From the NCBI GenBank assembly GCA_943326315.2, contig CALPSU020000010.1, positions 1 to 22,080 on the forward strand: a stretch of DNA of 22,080 bases. Direction: 5' to 3'. Under the pieces are notes generated by a model, which saw only the letters and a program-made list of their open reading frames with translations, did no database searches and was not told the DNA's origin. This stretch comes from Chryseobacterium gleum (GTDB lineage: Bacteria > Bacteroidota > Bacteroidia > Flavobacteriales_D > Crocinitomicaceae). Below are positions 1 to 7,896 of this stretch, in pieces (positions within the stretch are counted from its first letter, which is position 1; each line of letters opens with the position of its first letter). The position numbers were made by a program, and so were the translations under genes.

Positions 1-244
1 ATTAAGTGAAATCTTTAATCCTTTTGATCCTGCTGTAATGCAACTTATTGAAATGACATTAATTAAAGCTAAAAAAACAGGTACACATACTGGCCTATGT
101 GGTCAGGCACCAAGTGACTACCCGGAATATGCACAATTTCTAGTTAAAAATGGCATTGACAGTATCTCTTTTAACCCTGATGCATTAATAAATGGTATAA
201 AAAACATTGCTATCGCAGAGAAAAAATTAATTTCTAAAAACTGA
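1..244 (+). CDS. ppsA: Phosphoenolpyruvate synthase (pyruvate, water dikinase), C-terminal end
   Basis: This is the 3' end of a gene that begins before the window; the first complete codon is at position 2 and the stop is TGA at 242-244. The 80 visible residues are the end of the PEP-utilising TIM-barrel domain. They contain the hallmark GLCGQAPSDYPE, whose Cys (codon 98-100) corresponds to the acid/base cysteine of this family, followed by the conserved FLVKNGIDSISFNPD segment. By family, the enzyme makes phosphoenolpyruvate from pyruvate, ATP and water through a phosphohistidine swivelling domain, in the cytoplasm, for gluconeogenesis. The complete protein is normally about 800 residues, so only about a tenth is seen. 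Three bases separate it from the dehydrogenase gene that follows, which suggests one transcript. Pyruvate phosphate dikinase is a less likely alternative because its C-terminal Cys motif differs. Confidence 0.87.
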   Translation, partial: LSEIFNPFDPAVMQLIEMTLIKAKKTGTHTGLCGQAPSDYPEYAQFLVKNGIDSISFNPDALINGIKNIAIAEKKLISKN

Positions 245-247
245 AAA

Positions 248-1057
248 ATGAAAAAATCAATTGAAAATTTATTCGATTTAACGGATAAAGTAGCTATCGT
301 AACAGGTGGCGCAATGGGAATTGGAAAAGGTATTGCAATCCGTTTAGCAGAAGCAGGAGCTTCTGTCATGATTGTAGATTTGGTATCCGAAAAAGAAGCT
401 TTAAGTACACTAGAAGAAATTAGAAACGAAGGCGGGAAAATTTCTTATATTCAAATGGATCTAAGTAAAACATCAAATTTAAATGAAGTCATTGAATCAA
501 CACTTCAAATATTTGGTGACATTGATATTTTAGTCAATAATGCTGGAATTTATAACTATATGCCAGTAACTGAATTATCAGAAGAACTCTGGGATAAAAC
601 TATAAATTTGAATCTTAAAGCAGTCGCCTTTCTTTCAAAACTTGTTGTAAATACTATGATATCTAGAAAACATGGAGGAAAAATAATTAACATATCGTCT
701 ATTGACAGTCTGAAACCCACAGGTAATTTATCTCATTACGACTCTTCAAAAGGTGGTGTTAGAATGCTAACTAGAGCCTTTGCTAAAGAAGTTGGAAAAC
801 ATGGTATTACAGTAAATGATATTGCTCCAGGGGGAATTAATACACCAGGAGTAAATAAAATGTCTGGCAAAAATCCAACAAAGGAAGAACAAGAAGCTTC
901 AAAAAAACAGGTTGAAGAATTTATAAAAAAACTACCTTTAGAACGCATGGGAGAACCTGTTGATATTGGCAATGCAGTATTATTCTTAGCTAGTGATGCC
1001 TCAAATTATATTACAGGAAGTACTATAGTTGTAGATGGAGGGCTATTGATTATGTAA
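248..1057 (+). CDS. Short-chain dehydrogenase/reductase (SDR), classical type
   Basis: This 269-residue protein is a complete classical SDR. The Rossmann glycine motif TGGAMGIG is at residues 19-26, NNAG at 97-100, catalytic Ser151, and the YxxxK pair Tyr164/Lys168, with the PGG segment at 194-196. The C-terminal YITGSTIVVDGG is typical of the 3-oxoacyl-ACP reductase/glucose 1-dehydrogenase branch. An Asp (D44) at the end of the second beta strand favours NAD(H), although this rule is not absolute. A short lysine- and glutamate-rich insertion around residues 208-228 lies in the substrate-binding loop. It starts 3 bp after the PEP synthase stop and ends 28 bp before the P-type ATPase, so it is probably co-transcribed with both. 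The substrate cannot be read from the sequence; a sugar or polyol is as likely as a ketoacyl group. Confidence 0.9.
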   Translation: MKKSIENLFDLTDKVAIVTGGAMGIGKGIAIRLAEAGASVMIVDLVSEKEALSTLEEIRNEGGKISYIQMDLSKTSNLNEVIESTLQIFGDIDILVNNAGIYNYMPVTELSEELWDKTINLNLKAVAFLSKLVVNTMISRKHGGKIINISSIDSLKPTGNLSHYDSSKGGVRMLTRAFAKEVGKHGITVNDIAPGGINTPGVNKMSGKNPTKEEQEASKKQVEEFIKKLPLERMGEPVDIGNAVLFLASDASNYITGSTIVVDGGLLIM

Positions 1058-1085
1058 AAAAACATCTAATTTTTAATCCATTTTT

Positions 1086-3608
1086 ATGCAAATACCTGTA
1101 AATAAGTTCAATATTCATGGTCTATCAGATGAACAGGTAATTCTTTCAAGAAAAAAACACGGAGAAAATAAGCTAGATTATAAAGATGAAAATGGATTTT
1201 TAGATGCTGTCAAGCGAATAATAAAAGATCCCATGGTTGTTCTATTGTTTGGTGCAGCTTCAATCTATTTCATCAACGGTAAAATTGGAGATGGAATTTT
1301 TTTATCTTGCGCAATTATTTTTCAAACATCTATCTCTTTATTTCAATATTCTAGAAGTAAAAATGCGCTAGAAAAACTAAAAAAATTCTCACAACCGAAT
1401 TGTAAAGTTATCCGAAACAATGAAGTAGTAGAAATAAAAAGTGAAGATTTAGTAGTCGGTGATAGTTTAATTGTAGAAGAAGGCTCGTATATCACAGCGG
1501 ATGGAACTATTAATTATTCTACAGATTTTTCTGTAAATGAATCTATACTTACAGGAGAATCTTTATCCATAATAAAAGATAAATCAAAATTAGACAATGG
1601 TATTTATAGTGGAACAACTGTCGTTGGAGGATTGGCAATAGCTACTATAACTTCGATAGGAAATTCAACTAAACTAGGTAAAATAGGTAGTAGTTTAGAA
1701 AATATTAAAGAAGAAAAAACACCATTGGAATTGCAAATAGCAAACTTTATTAAAAAAATGGTGATTATTGGCGCAATTGTCTTCGTAATTGTTTGGATTA
1801 CAAATTTCATACATTCTCACCATTTCATAAATAGTTTATTACAATCTCTAACTATAGCAATGAGTATTCTACCAGAAGAAATATCCGTTGCTTTCACCAC
1901 ATTCATGGCTTTAGGGTCATGGAGATTAATGAAAATGAATATTGTAGTAAAACAAATGAAAACTGTTGAAACATTAGGCAGCGCAACAGTAATTTGCACA
2001 GATAAAACTGGAACAATTACAGAAAACAACATGAGTCTTGCAAAGTTTTTCATCTTAAAAAAGAATAAAATATTTGACCCAAATGATGATCTAACTTCCG
2101 AAGAAAAAGAATTTGTTAAAATAGCAATGTTAGCTTGCGAACCATTCCCTTTCGACCCTATGGAAATCGCTTTGCATGAATTTTACGAGAAACATTTCAA
2201 AGATGAAGATGAACGAAATCATTTTGAAATGATTTATGAATACTCTTTATCTGGAAAACCTCCGATGATGACACATATTTTCGAACACAAAACTGGTAAA
2301 AGAATCATTGCTGCAAAAGGGGCTCCCGAAGCATTAATATCCGTTTCCAATTTAACAGTGACTGAAAAGAAGCAAATTTTGGATGCGATAAGTGAATTAA
2401 GTAAAAAAGGATATAGAGTTTTAGGTGTAGGTGAAGCAGAATTTGAAGGACTAGATTTCCCAAAAACACAACATGAATTTCCTTTTAAATTTAAAGGTAT
2501 TGTTGCTTTTTATGATCCCCCAAAGAAAAACATTGAAAAAGTATTAGAAGATTTTTACAAGGCTGGTATTTCTGTAAAAATAATAACTGGTGACAATGCT
2601 ATAACTACAGCAGCTATAGCTAAACAAATAAAATTTAGAGGTTATGAAAAAAGTATTTCTGGTGATGAATTAATGTTACTAGAAGAACACGAATTGATTG
2701 ATTGCGTAAAGAATACTGAGGTTTTTTCACGTATGTTTCCTGAAGCGAAACTAAAAATAATTAATGCATTAAAATCGGAAAACCAAATCGTAGCAATGAC
2801 AGGTGATGGTGTAAATGATGGCCCCGCATTGAAAGCTGCACATATAGGAATTGCAATGGGAGAAAGAGGTACAGAAATTGCAAAACAAGCAGCCTCTTTA
2901 ATATTATTGCAAGATGACTTGTCTAAAATAGTGGAAGCAATCGCAATGGGAAGAAAGATTTACTCCAACCTTAAAAAAGCAATCCAATATATTATTTCAA
3001 TTCATATTCCTATTATTCTAACTGTATTTATCCCTTTGGTTTTAGGTTGGATTTACCCCAATATTTTTTCACCAATTCATATTATTTTTTTAGAAATAAT
3101 AATGGGTCCAACATGTTCTATTATTTACGAAAATGAACCTATGGAAAAAAACACGATGCTACAAAATCCTAGAAAATTCACTACAACTTTTTTTAATTGG
3201 AGAGAACTTTCAATAAGTATAATTCAAGGTTTAGTAATTACCGCTGGCACATTATTTATTTATCAATATTCGGTAAGTCAAGGTTACAACGAAAAGCTCA
3301 CAAGAACAATGACATTTACCGTATTAATAATCGCGAATATATTTTTGACACTAATAAACAGATCTTTTTATTATTCTATTTTCACTACGCTTAGGTATAA
3401 AAACAATATGGTTTTTATTATAATACTTATCACCTTAACAATCGTTGGATTATTACTTTTTATTAAACCATTAACAACTTTTTTTGAATTTGAAAAATTG
3501 ATGCCAAGTCAATTATTTATTTGTTTAACCGTAGGCTTTATTTCCGTAATCTGGTTTGAATTTTTCAAACTAGTTATAAGAATCAAGAACAAGGATAAAA
3601 AAATATAA
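1086..3608 (+). CDS. P2-type cation-transporting ATPase
   Basis: This 840-residue P-type ATPase has every catalytic motif: TGES (156-159) in the actuator domain, the M4 motif PEE (263-265), the phosphorylated Asp306 in DKTGT, KGAPE (411-415) in the nucleotide domain, TGDN (501-504) and TGDGVND (572-578) in the hinge. The N-terminal HGLSDEQV segment is the cation-ATPase N domain. About ten hydrophobic helices can be seen, arranged as in Ca2+ pumps. The order of motifs and the PEE in M4 place it among P2 ATPases (Ca2+/Mn2+/other cations), not heavy-metal P1B pumps: there is no CPC and no N-terminal metal-binding domain. The M6 helix reads LEIIMGPTCS (669-678), with Gly674 where related pumps usually have an ion-binding Asp, so the transported ion is uncertain. 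It is the last gene of the apparent ppsA-SDR operon and lies in the inner membrane. Confidence 0.9.
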   Translation: MQIPVNKFNIHGLSDEQVILSRKKHGENKLDYKDENGFLDAVKRIIKDPMVVLLFGAASIYFINGKIGDGIFLSCAIIFQTSISLFQYSRSKNALEKLKKFSQPNCKVIRNNEVVEIKSEDLVVGDSLIVEEGSYITADGTINYSTDFSVNESILTGESLSIIKDKSKLDNGIYSGTTVVGGLAIATITSIGNSTKLGKIGSSLENIKEEKTPLELQIANFIKKMVIIGAIVFVIVWITNFIHSHHFINSLLQSLTIAMSILPEEISVAFTTFMALGSWRLMKMNIVVKQMKTVETLGSATVICTDKTGTITENNMSLAKFFILKKNKIFDPNDDLTSEEKEFVKIAMLACEPFPFDPMEIALHEFYEKHFKDEDERNHFEMIYEYSLSGKPPMMTHIFEHKTGKRIIAAKGAPEALISVSNLTVTEKKQILDAISELSKKGYRVLGVGEAEFEGLDFPKTQHEFPFKFKGIVAFYDPPKKNIEKVLEDFYKAGISVKIITGDNAITTAAIAKQIKFRGYEKSISGDELMLLEEHELIDCVKNTEVFSRMFPEAKLKIINALKSENQIVAMTGDGVNDGPALKAAHIGIAMGERGTEIAKQAASLILLQDDLSKIVEAIAMGRKIYSNLKKAIQYIISIHIPIILTVFIPLVLGWIYPNIFSPIHIIFLEIIMGPTCSIIYENEPMEKNTMLQNPRKFTTTFFNWRELSISIIQGLVITAGTLFIYQYSVSQGYNEKLTRTMTFTVLIIANIFLTLINRSFYYSIFTTLRYKNNMVFIIILITLTIVGLLLFIKPLTTFFEFEKLMPSQLFICLTVGFISVIWFEFFKLVIRIKNKDKKI

Positions 3609-3628
3609 CTTATTTATTTTCCATTCCT

Positions 3629-3668
3629 AAATTCAATTATTTTATTACTACATTTGGTTATTGAATTT
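3629..3668. other. Imperfect intergenic inverted repeat (weak terminator candidate)
   Basis: Nine-base arms (AAATTCAAT at 3629-3637 and ATTGAATTT at 3660-3668) flank a 22-base loop in the 80-bp gap between the P-type ATPase and the propeller gene. The arms are A/T-only apart from one G-C pair and no T-tract follows, so this is at best a weak terminator. It is the only fold I see between the two genes. Confidence 0.2.
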
Positions 3669-3688
3669 TAATCAAACTAGTATAGATT

Positions 3689-6600
3689 TTGAATACTAAA
3701 GTATTATTTATTAAAAATATATTTCGTGTTTTAATTTTAGTAGAATCTCTTTTTCTCTTTAATTCATGTTCTAGTAAACCTAAGGACATTTTAACAAATT
3801 CGGAAAAATCAAATTCAAAAACTATTTCACCTCCTATTTCTATATTAATAAAAAAGCCTATAATACTATTTACAGACTCTTTAAAACAGCCCGAAGTAAT
3901 TCATATTCCAACATCAATTTCTGGTGAATATAGAACACTTAGAACCGGAGAGAAAATTAAAATTACACCACCATCCATTAAAAAATCTAATTTTCTTTCC
4001 CAAATGCAAAATTACACCACAGACAATGGACTTGCTCTGGATGGAATTGCATCTGCAATAAAAGATAAAAATGGAAACCTTTGGTTCGGCACATTTGGTG
4101 GAGGAGTATCTCGATATGACGGGAAATCCTTTACCAATTATACAACTGCGCATGGTTTAGCTAATAATTTCGTGTATAGTGTTAAGGAAGATAAAAAGGG
4201 AAATCTTTGGTTCGGAACGTCGGGTGGTGGATTATCTAAATACGATGGTAAAACTTTTAGGAACTATACAACTAAGCAAGGCTTGGCAAATGACATTATT
4301 CGAACTATAACTGAAGATCGAAAAGGTAATATTTGGATAGGCACGAATGGTGGAGGTGTTTCAAAATTTGACGGTAAAAAATTTATAAATTTTAGTATAT
4401 CAAAAGGACTTGCAAATAATATAGTAAGAAGTATTACGGAAGATAAAAAAGGAAATATTTGGTTTGGAACGGATATGGGGGTTTCGAAATATGATGGGAA
4501 AAACTTTACAAATTATACTACTAAACAAGGATTACCAAATAATTTTGTTTCGAATGTTCTTGAGGATAAAAAAGGAAACATTTGGTTTGGAACAAATAGT
4601 GGCGCTTCAAAATACGATGGGAAAACATTTAAAAATTACTCTACAAAAGAAGGTTTGATAAATGATCAAATTTGTTGTTTAGAAGAAGATTCTAAAGGGA
4701 ATATTTGGTTTGGAACTAATGATGGTGGAGCCTCTTCTTTCGATGGAAAAACCTTTACCAATTTCACTTCAAATCAAGGTTTAGTTAATAATGTTATAAA
4801 ATGTATTGTTGAAGATAATTCAGGAAATATTTGGTTCGGTACTAATGGAGGTGGGCTTTCAAGATACGATGGAAAATCCTTTATAAATTTCACTACAAAT
4901 CAAGGACTTTCAAATAATATAATTTTAAGTATTGCCGAAGATAAAAAAGGAAATCTTTGGTATGGCACATTCGGGAATGGTGTGTTAAAATATGATGGTA
5001 AAGAATTTACCAATTATACAACTTCGCAAGGTTTAAGTAATGATTTTACTTTCAGTATAACGAAAGATAATAAAGGAGAATTATGGTTTACATCGAAAGT
5101 TGGGGTATCTCATTTTGACGGTGAAAAATTCACTAATTACACAACAGAACAAGGATTAATCAACGATGCTGTAATTAGTAGTATACAAGATAAAAAAGGT
5201 AATTTCTGGTTTGGAACGTTAGGTGGAGGTGTATCAAAATTTAATGGAAAATCATTTGTCAATTTTAATACCAGCCATGGTTTAGCATATAATGTGATTA
5301 TTACTATCATGGAAGATTCTAAAGGAAATATATGGTTTGGAACAAATGGCGGAGGAGTTTCTAAATACGATGGGAAATCTTTTATTAATTATACTACTAA
5401 ACAAGGTTTATCGAATGATGTTGTATTGTGTATTAAAGAAGATAAATTTGGAAACATTTGGTTCGGCACGCATGGAAATGGAGTTTCAAGATTTGATGGT
5501 GAATCATTTTTAAACTTTTCCAAAACGGAAGGTCTACCTGATAATACTGTATCTCAAATCATTATTGATTCTGAAAATAATATGATGTTAGGAACTAACT
5601 ATGGAGTAGCTAGAATTACTAATTTTAAAGCAAAATATAAATTCAAAGTAAAACAAAAATCAGTTCCAATTCAAAACAATTTAAAGTCGGAAGAATTAAA
5701 AAAATATTTACCAGTCCTTGAAATTTATAATTCCTCTACAGGATTCCCCGTAAAAGATGTGAATGCTGGTAATAATGCAATGTTCAAGGATAAAAAAGGA
5801 ATTATTTGGATAGCAACGGGTGCAGATAAAACAGCTTTGGTTCGATTTAATTATCACGCTTTAAATAAAAACAAGAAAAAACCATCCGTATTTATTCACA
5901 GTATCAAAATAAATAATGAAAATATTTGTTGGAATGATTTGGTAACTAATTTTGATGTAAAAGCAATAAAAGATAGTACAATTACACAACCGAATATTAT
6001 AGAAGAAGTTATAACAAACGGAAGAATGCTGAGTGAAGAAGAAAGAGAAGACATGAAACAAAAATTTCATAATATCTCTTTTTCTGGAATCTCTAAATTT
6101 TATCCAATACCTAAAAATCTTGTTTTACCTAATAAACTAGGAAATGTAGTTTTTGATTTTGGAGCTGTTGAACCTGCAAAACCATATCTAGTAAAATATA
6201 AATACAAACTTGAAGGATACGACGAATCTTGGAGTCCAATAACAAATAAAACCTCAGCTACATTTGGTAATATTTTTGAAGGTAATTATACATTCCTTTT
6301 AAAAGCTCAAAATCCAAATGGTATCTGGAGTGATCAAATTGAATATAATTTTACAGTATTACCACCTTGGTGGAGGACCTGGTGGATGTATACATTATAT
6401 ATTATTTTCGCAATTGGAATAGTTGGATTAATTGTTTGGATCAATGGACAAAGATTGAGAGCAAGTGCTTTAGAATTAACAAAAGAAATTAGAAAAGCAA
6501 CTTCAACAATTGTCGAACAAAAACAAGCAGTAGAAGAGCAAAAAATTATTGTAGAAAAAAAGAATAGAGACATCACGGATAGTATCAATTATGCACTTAG

Positions 6601-7318
6601 AATTCAAGATGCGTTTCTTCCAAAAAAAGAAACTATTCAAAAATCATTTCCTGAAAGTTTTATTCTGTTTCAACCTAAAGATATTGTAAGTGGTGACTTT
6701 TACTATTTCCATATAAATGAGGATAAAACAATTATCGCCGCAGTAGATTGTACAGGACATGGAGTGCCTGGTGCCTTCATGAGTATGATTGGTTCTGAAA
6801 GACTAACAGATGCTGTTATTCAGACTAGCAACCCAAATGAAATTTTAACACTTTTAAATATTGGCGTTAAAAATTCTTTACATCAAACAGATAAAGATGA
6901 TTCTACTAGAGATGGTATGGACATTGCCATTTGTTCAATTGATATGGAAAATTTAATCGTTAATTACGCTGGAGCAAACAGACCTCTTTGGATTATTCGT
7001 AAAGATTCAACCGAAATAGAAGAAATCAAAGCTAATAAAGTTGCTATCGGTGGTCTTACGCCTCTTACCCAAGAATTTACTCCTCATAAAGTTCAACTTC
7101 AAAAAGGAGATACAATCTACATGACAACAGATGGTTATGGTGATATATTTAGTGATGATGGGAAAAAATTAAAAACAAAAAAATTAAAAGAAATATTAAT
7201 AGAAAATCAGGATAAATCTATGCCTGAGCAAGAAGCTTTTTTAGTTGATTTTGCTGAAAAATGGAAAAATGGTGCAGAACAAATTGATGATATTTTAATT
7301 ATTGGTATTCGATTTTAA
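3689..7318 (+). CDS. Propeller-Y_Y_Y sensor fused to SpoIIE/PP2C-type phosphatase
   Basis: This 1209-residue transmembrane sensor phosphatase starts at TTG; an in-frame stop at 3683 and the absence of any ATG before residue 106 leave no better start. Residues 1-27 form a signal sequence ending FNSC, a weak lipobox. Fourteen repeats of about 42 residues (core GNIWFGTxGGGVSKYDGK, residues about 105-720) should form two seven-bladed beta-propellers. A Y_Y_Y domain follows (about 815-892), then one membrane helix (about 899-920) and a coiled coil (about 925-962). Residues about 965-1209 are a SpoIIE/PP2C phosphatase with GDFYYF (Asp1003), VDCTGHG (Asp1020), TTDGYGD (Asp1148) and the C-terminal DD (1200-1201) for metal binding. 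This is the sensory half of a Bacteroidota hybrid two-component system with a Ser/Thr phosphatase in place of the histidine kinase. A periplasmic signal would control dephosphorylation of a cytoplasmic protein, perhaps an anti-sigma-factor antagonist (inference). The ligand is unknown and no obvious target is encoded nearby. The GNAT gene follows after 8 bp. Confidence 0.9.
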   Translation: MNTKVLFIKNIFRVLILVESLFLFNSCSSKPKDILTNSEKSNSKTISPPISILIKKPIILFTDSLKQPEVIHIPTSISGEYRTLRTGEKIKITPPSIKKSNFLSQMQNYTTDNGLALDGIASAIKDKNGNLWFGTFGGGVSRYDGKSFTNYTTAHGLANNFVYSVKEDKKGNLWFGTSGGGLSKYDGKTFRNYTTKQGLANDIIRTITEDRKGNIWIGTNGGGVSKFDGKKFINFSISKGLANNIVRSITEDKKGNIWFGTDMGVSKYDGKNFTNYTTKQGLPNNFVSNVLEDKKGNIWFGTNSGASKYDGKTFKNYSTKEGLINDQICCLEEDSKGNIWFGTNDGGASSFDGKTFTNFTSNQGLVNNVIKCIVEDNSGNIWFGTNGGGLSRYDGKSFINFTTNQGLSNNIILSIAEDKKGNLWYGTFGNGVLKYDGKEFTNYTTSQGLSNDFTFSITKDNKGELWFTSKVGVSHFDGEKFTNYTTEQGLINDAVISSIQDKKGNFWFGTLGGGVSKFNGKSFVNFNTSHGLAYNVIITIMEDSKGNIWFGTNGGGVSKYDGKSFINYTTKQGLSNDVVLCIKEDKFGNIWFGTHGNGVSRFDGESFLNFSKTEGLPDNTVSQIIIDSENNMMLGTNYGVARITNFKAKYKFKVKQKSVPIQNNLKSEELKKYLPVLEIYNSSTGFPVKDVNAGNNAMFKDKKGIIWIATGADKTALVRFNYHALNKNKKKPSVFIHSIKINNENICWNDLVTNFDVKAIKDSTITQPNIIEEVITNGRMLSEEEREDMKQKFHNISFSGISKFYPIPKNLVLPNKLGNVVFDFGAVEPAKPYLVKYKYKLEGYDESWSPITNKTSATFGNIFEGNYTFLLKAQNPNGIWSDQIEYNFTVLPPWWRTWWMYTLYIIFAIGIVGLIVWINGQRLRASALELTKEIRKATSTIVEQKQAVEEQKIIVEKKNRDITDSINYALRIQDAFLPKKETIQKSFPESFILFQPKDIVSGDFYYFHINEDKTIIAAVDCTGHGVPGAFMSMIGSERLTDAVIQTSNPNEILTLLNIGVKNSLHQTDKDDSTRDGMDIAICSIDMENLIVNYAGANRPLWIIRKDSTEIEEIKANKVAIGGLTPLTQEFTPHKVQLQKGDTIYMTTDGYGDIFSDDGKKLKTKKLKEILIENQDKSMPEQEAFLVDFAEKWKNGAEQIDDILIIGIRF
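4060..5640 (+). repeat. Tandem coding repeats (propeller blades), period about 125 bp
   Basis: This is the DNA encoding blades 1-13 of the propeller sensor. Each unit is 41-42 codons and repeats a GGA-AAT-ATT-TGG-TTT-GGA core (GNIWFG), a glycine-rich loop, a K/R-Y/F-DGK motif and N-Y/F-T-T-x-QGL. Some units share long identical DNA; for example a 20-base run at 4511-4530 recurs at 5387-5406. That distance is 876 bp, or 292 codons, equal to seven blades and in frame. Blade 9 is the most degenerate (WFTSK for WFGTN), and blades 13 and 14 have drifted further. Confidence 0.85.
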
Positions 7319-7326
7319 ATTTTAAA

Positions 7327-7896
7327 ATGAATTATTTTCTAAAAGATTTAGCATTTGACTCTATTGAAGAAGCATTAAAAATTTGCAACAAAGAATTAGG
7401 AAATGACTATTTAACCACTACTTATATTTCTCAACTATTGAAGAATGAAAATGCTTTTTTAAAGTGTGTTATAAATGATCAATCTGAAATAATTGGATTT
7501 GGAATTTGTACTATTCTTAGTTCTGAAGAATTCAAAAACTCTTTACATAGTTCACAATTTAGAGAACTTCCAGGAAATATAAAAAATGCTTCACGTTTAG
7601 GTATTACAAATACGATAGCCATAAAAGAAGAATACAAAGGTAAGGGAATTGGAACACTAATTTTTAATCAATTCTTAGCTTTTTTCGAATTAAAAAAAAT
7701 AGATATAATTACTGCATTTGCATGGAAAAGTAAAGATGGATTTAACATGGAAGGAATTTTTAAAAAGCATAATTTCCCTATTCTTAAAACCATACAAAAT
7801 TACTGGAAAGAAGATAGTATTGAAAATAAATACGATTGTCCTTCTTGTGGAAATCCTTGCATTTGTTCAGCAGTTATTTACGGAAAATTTAAGTAG
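7327..7896 (+). CDS. GNAT-family N-acetyltransferase with four-cysteine C-terminal tail
   Basis: This 189-residue protein has a GNAT fold. Strands around residues 43-62 and 92-101 lead into the acetyl-CoA pyrophosphate loop KGKGIGT (104-110), followed by the helix LIFNQFLAFF. The last 20 residues carry CPSCGNPCIC (Cys171, 174, 178, 180), which looks like a small zinc-binding knuckle added to the fold. GNAT enzymes transfer an acetyl group from acetyl-CoA to an amine; the acceptor here is unknown. The gene starts 8 bp after the sensor phosphatase, and its TAG stop abuts the TTG start of the helicase with no intervening base, so the three are probably co-transcribed. The functional link to either neighbour is not evident from the sequence. 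Confidence 0.8.
   Translation: MNYFLKDLAFDSIEEALKICNKELGNDYLTTTYISQLLKNENAFLKCVINDQSEIIGFGICTILSSEEFKNSLHSSQFRELPGNIKNASRLGITNTIAIKEEYKGKGIGTLIFNQFLAFFELKKIDIITAFAWKSKDGFNMEGIFKKHNFPILKTIQNYWKEDSIENKYDCPSCGNPCICSAVIYGKFK

Noticed and set aside
4060..5640. Regular repeats resembling a CRISPR or satellite array
   Set aside because: The period of about 125 bp is a whole number of codons, the frame is open throughout, and the units encode propeller blades.
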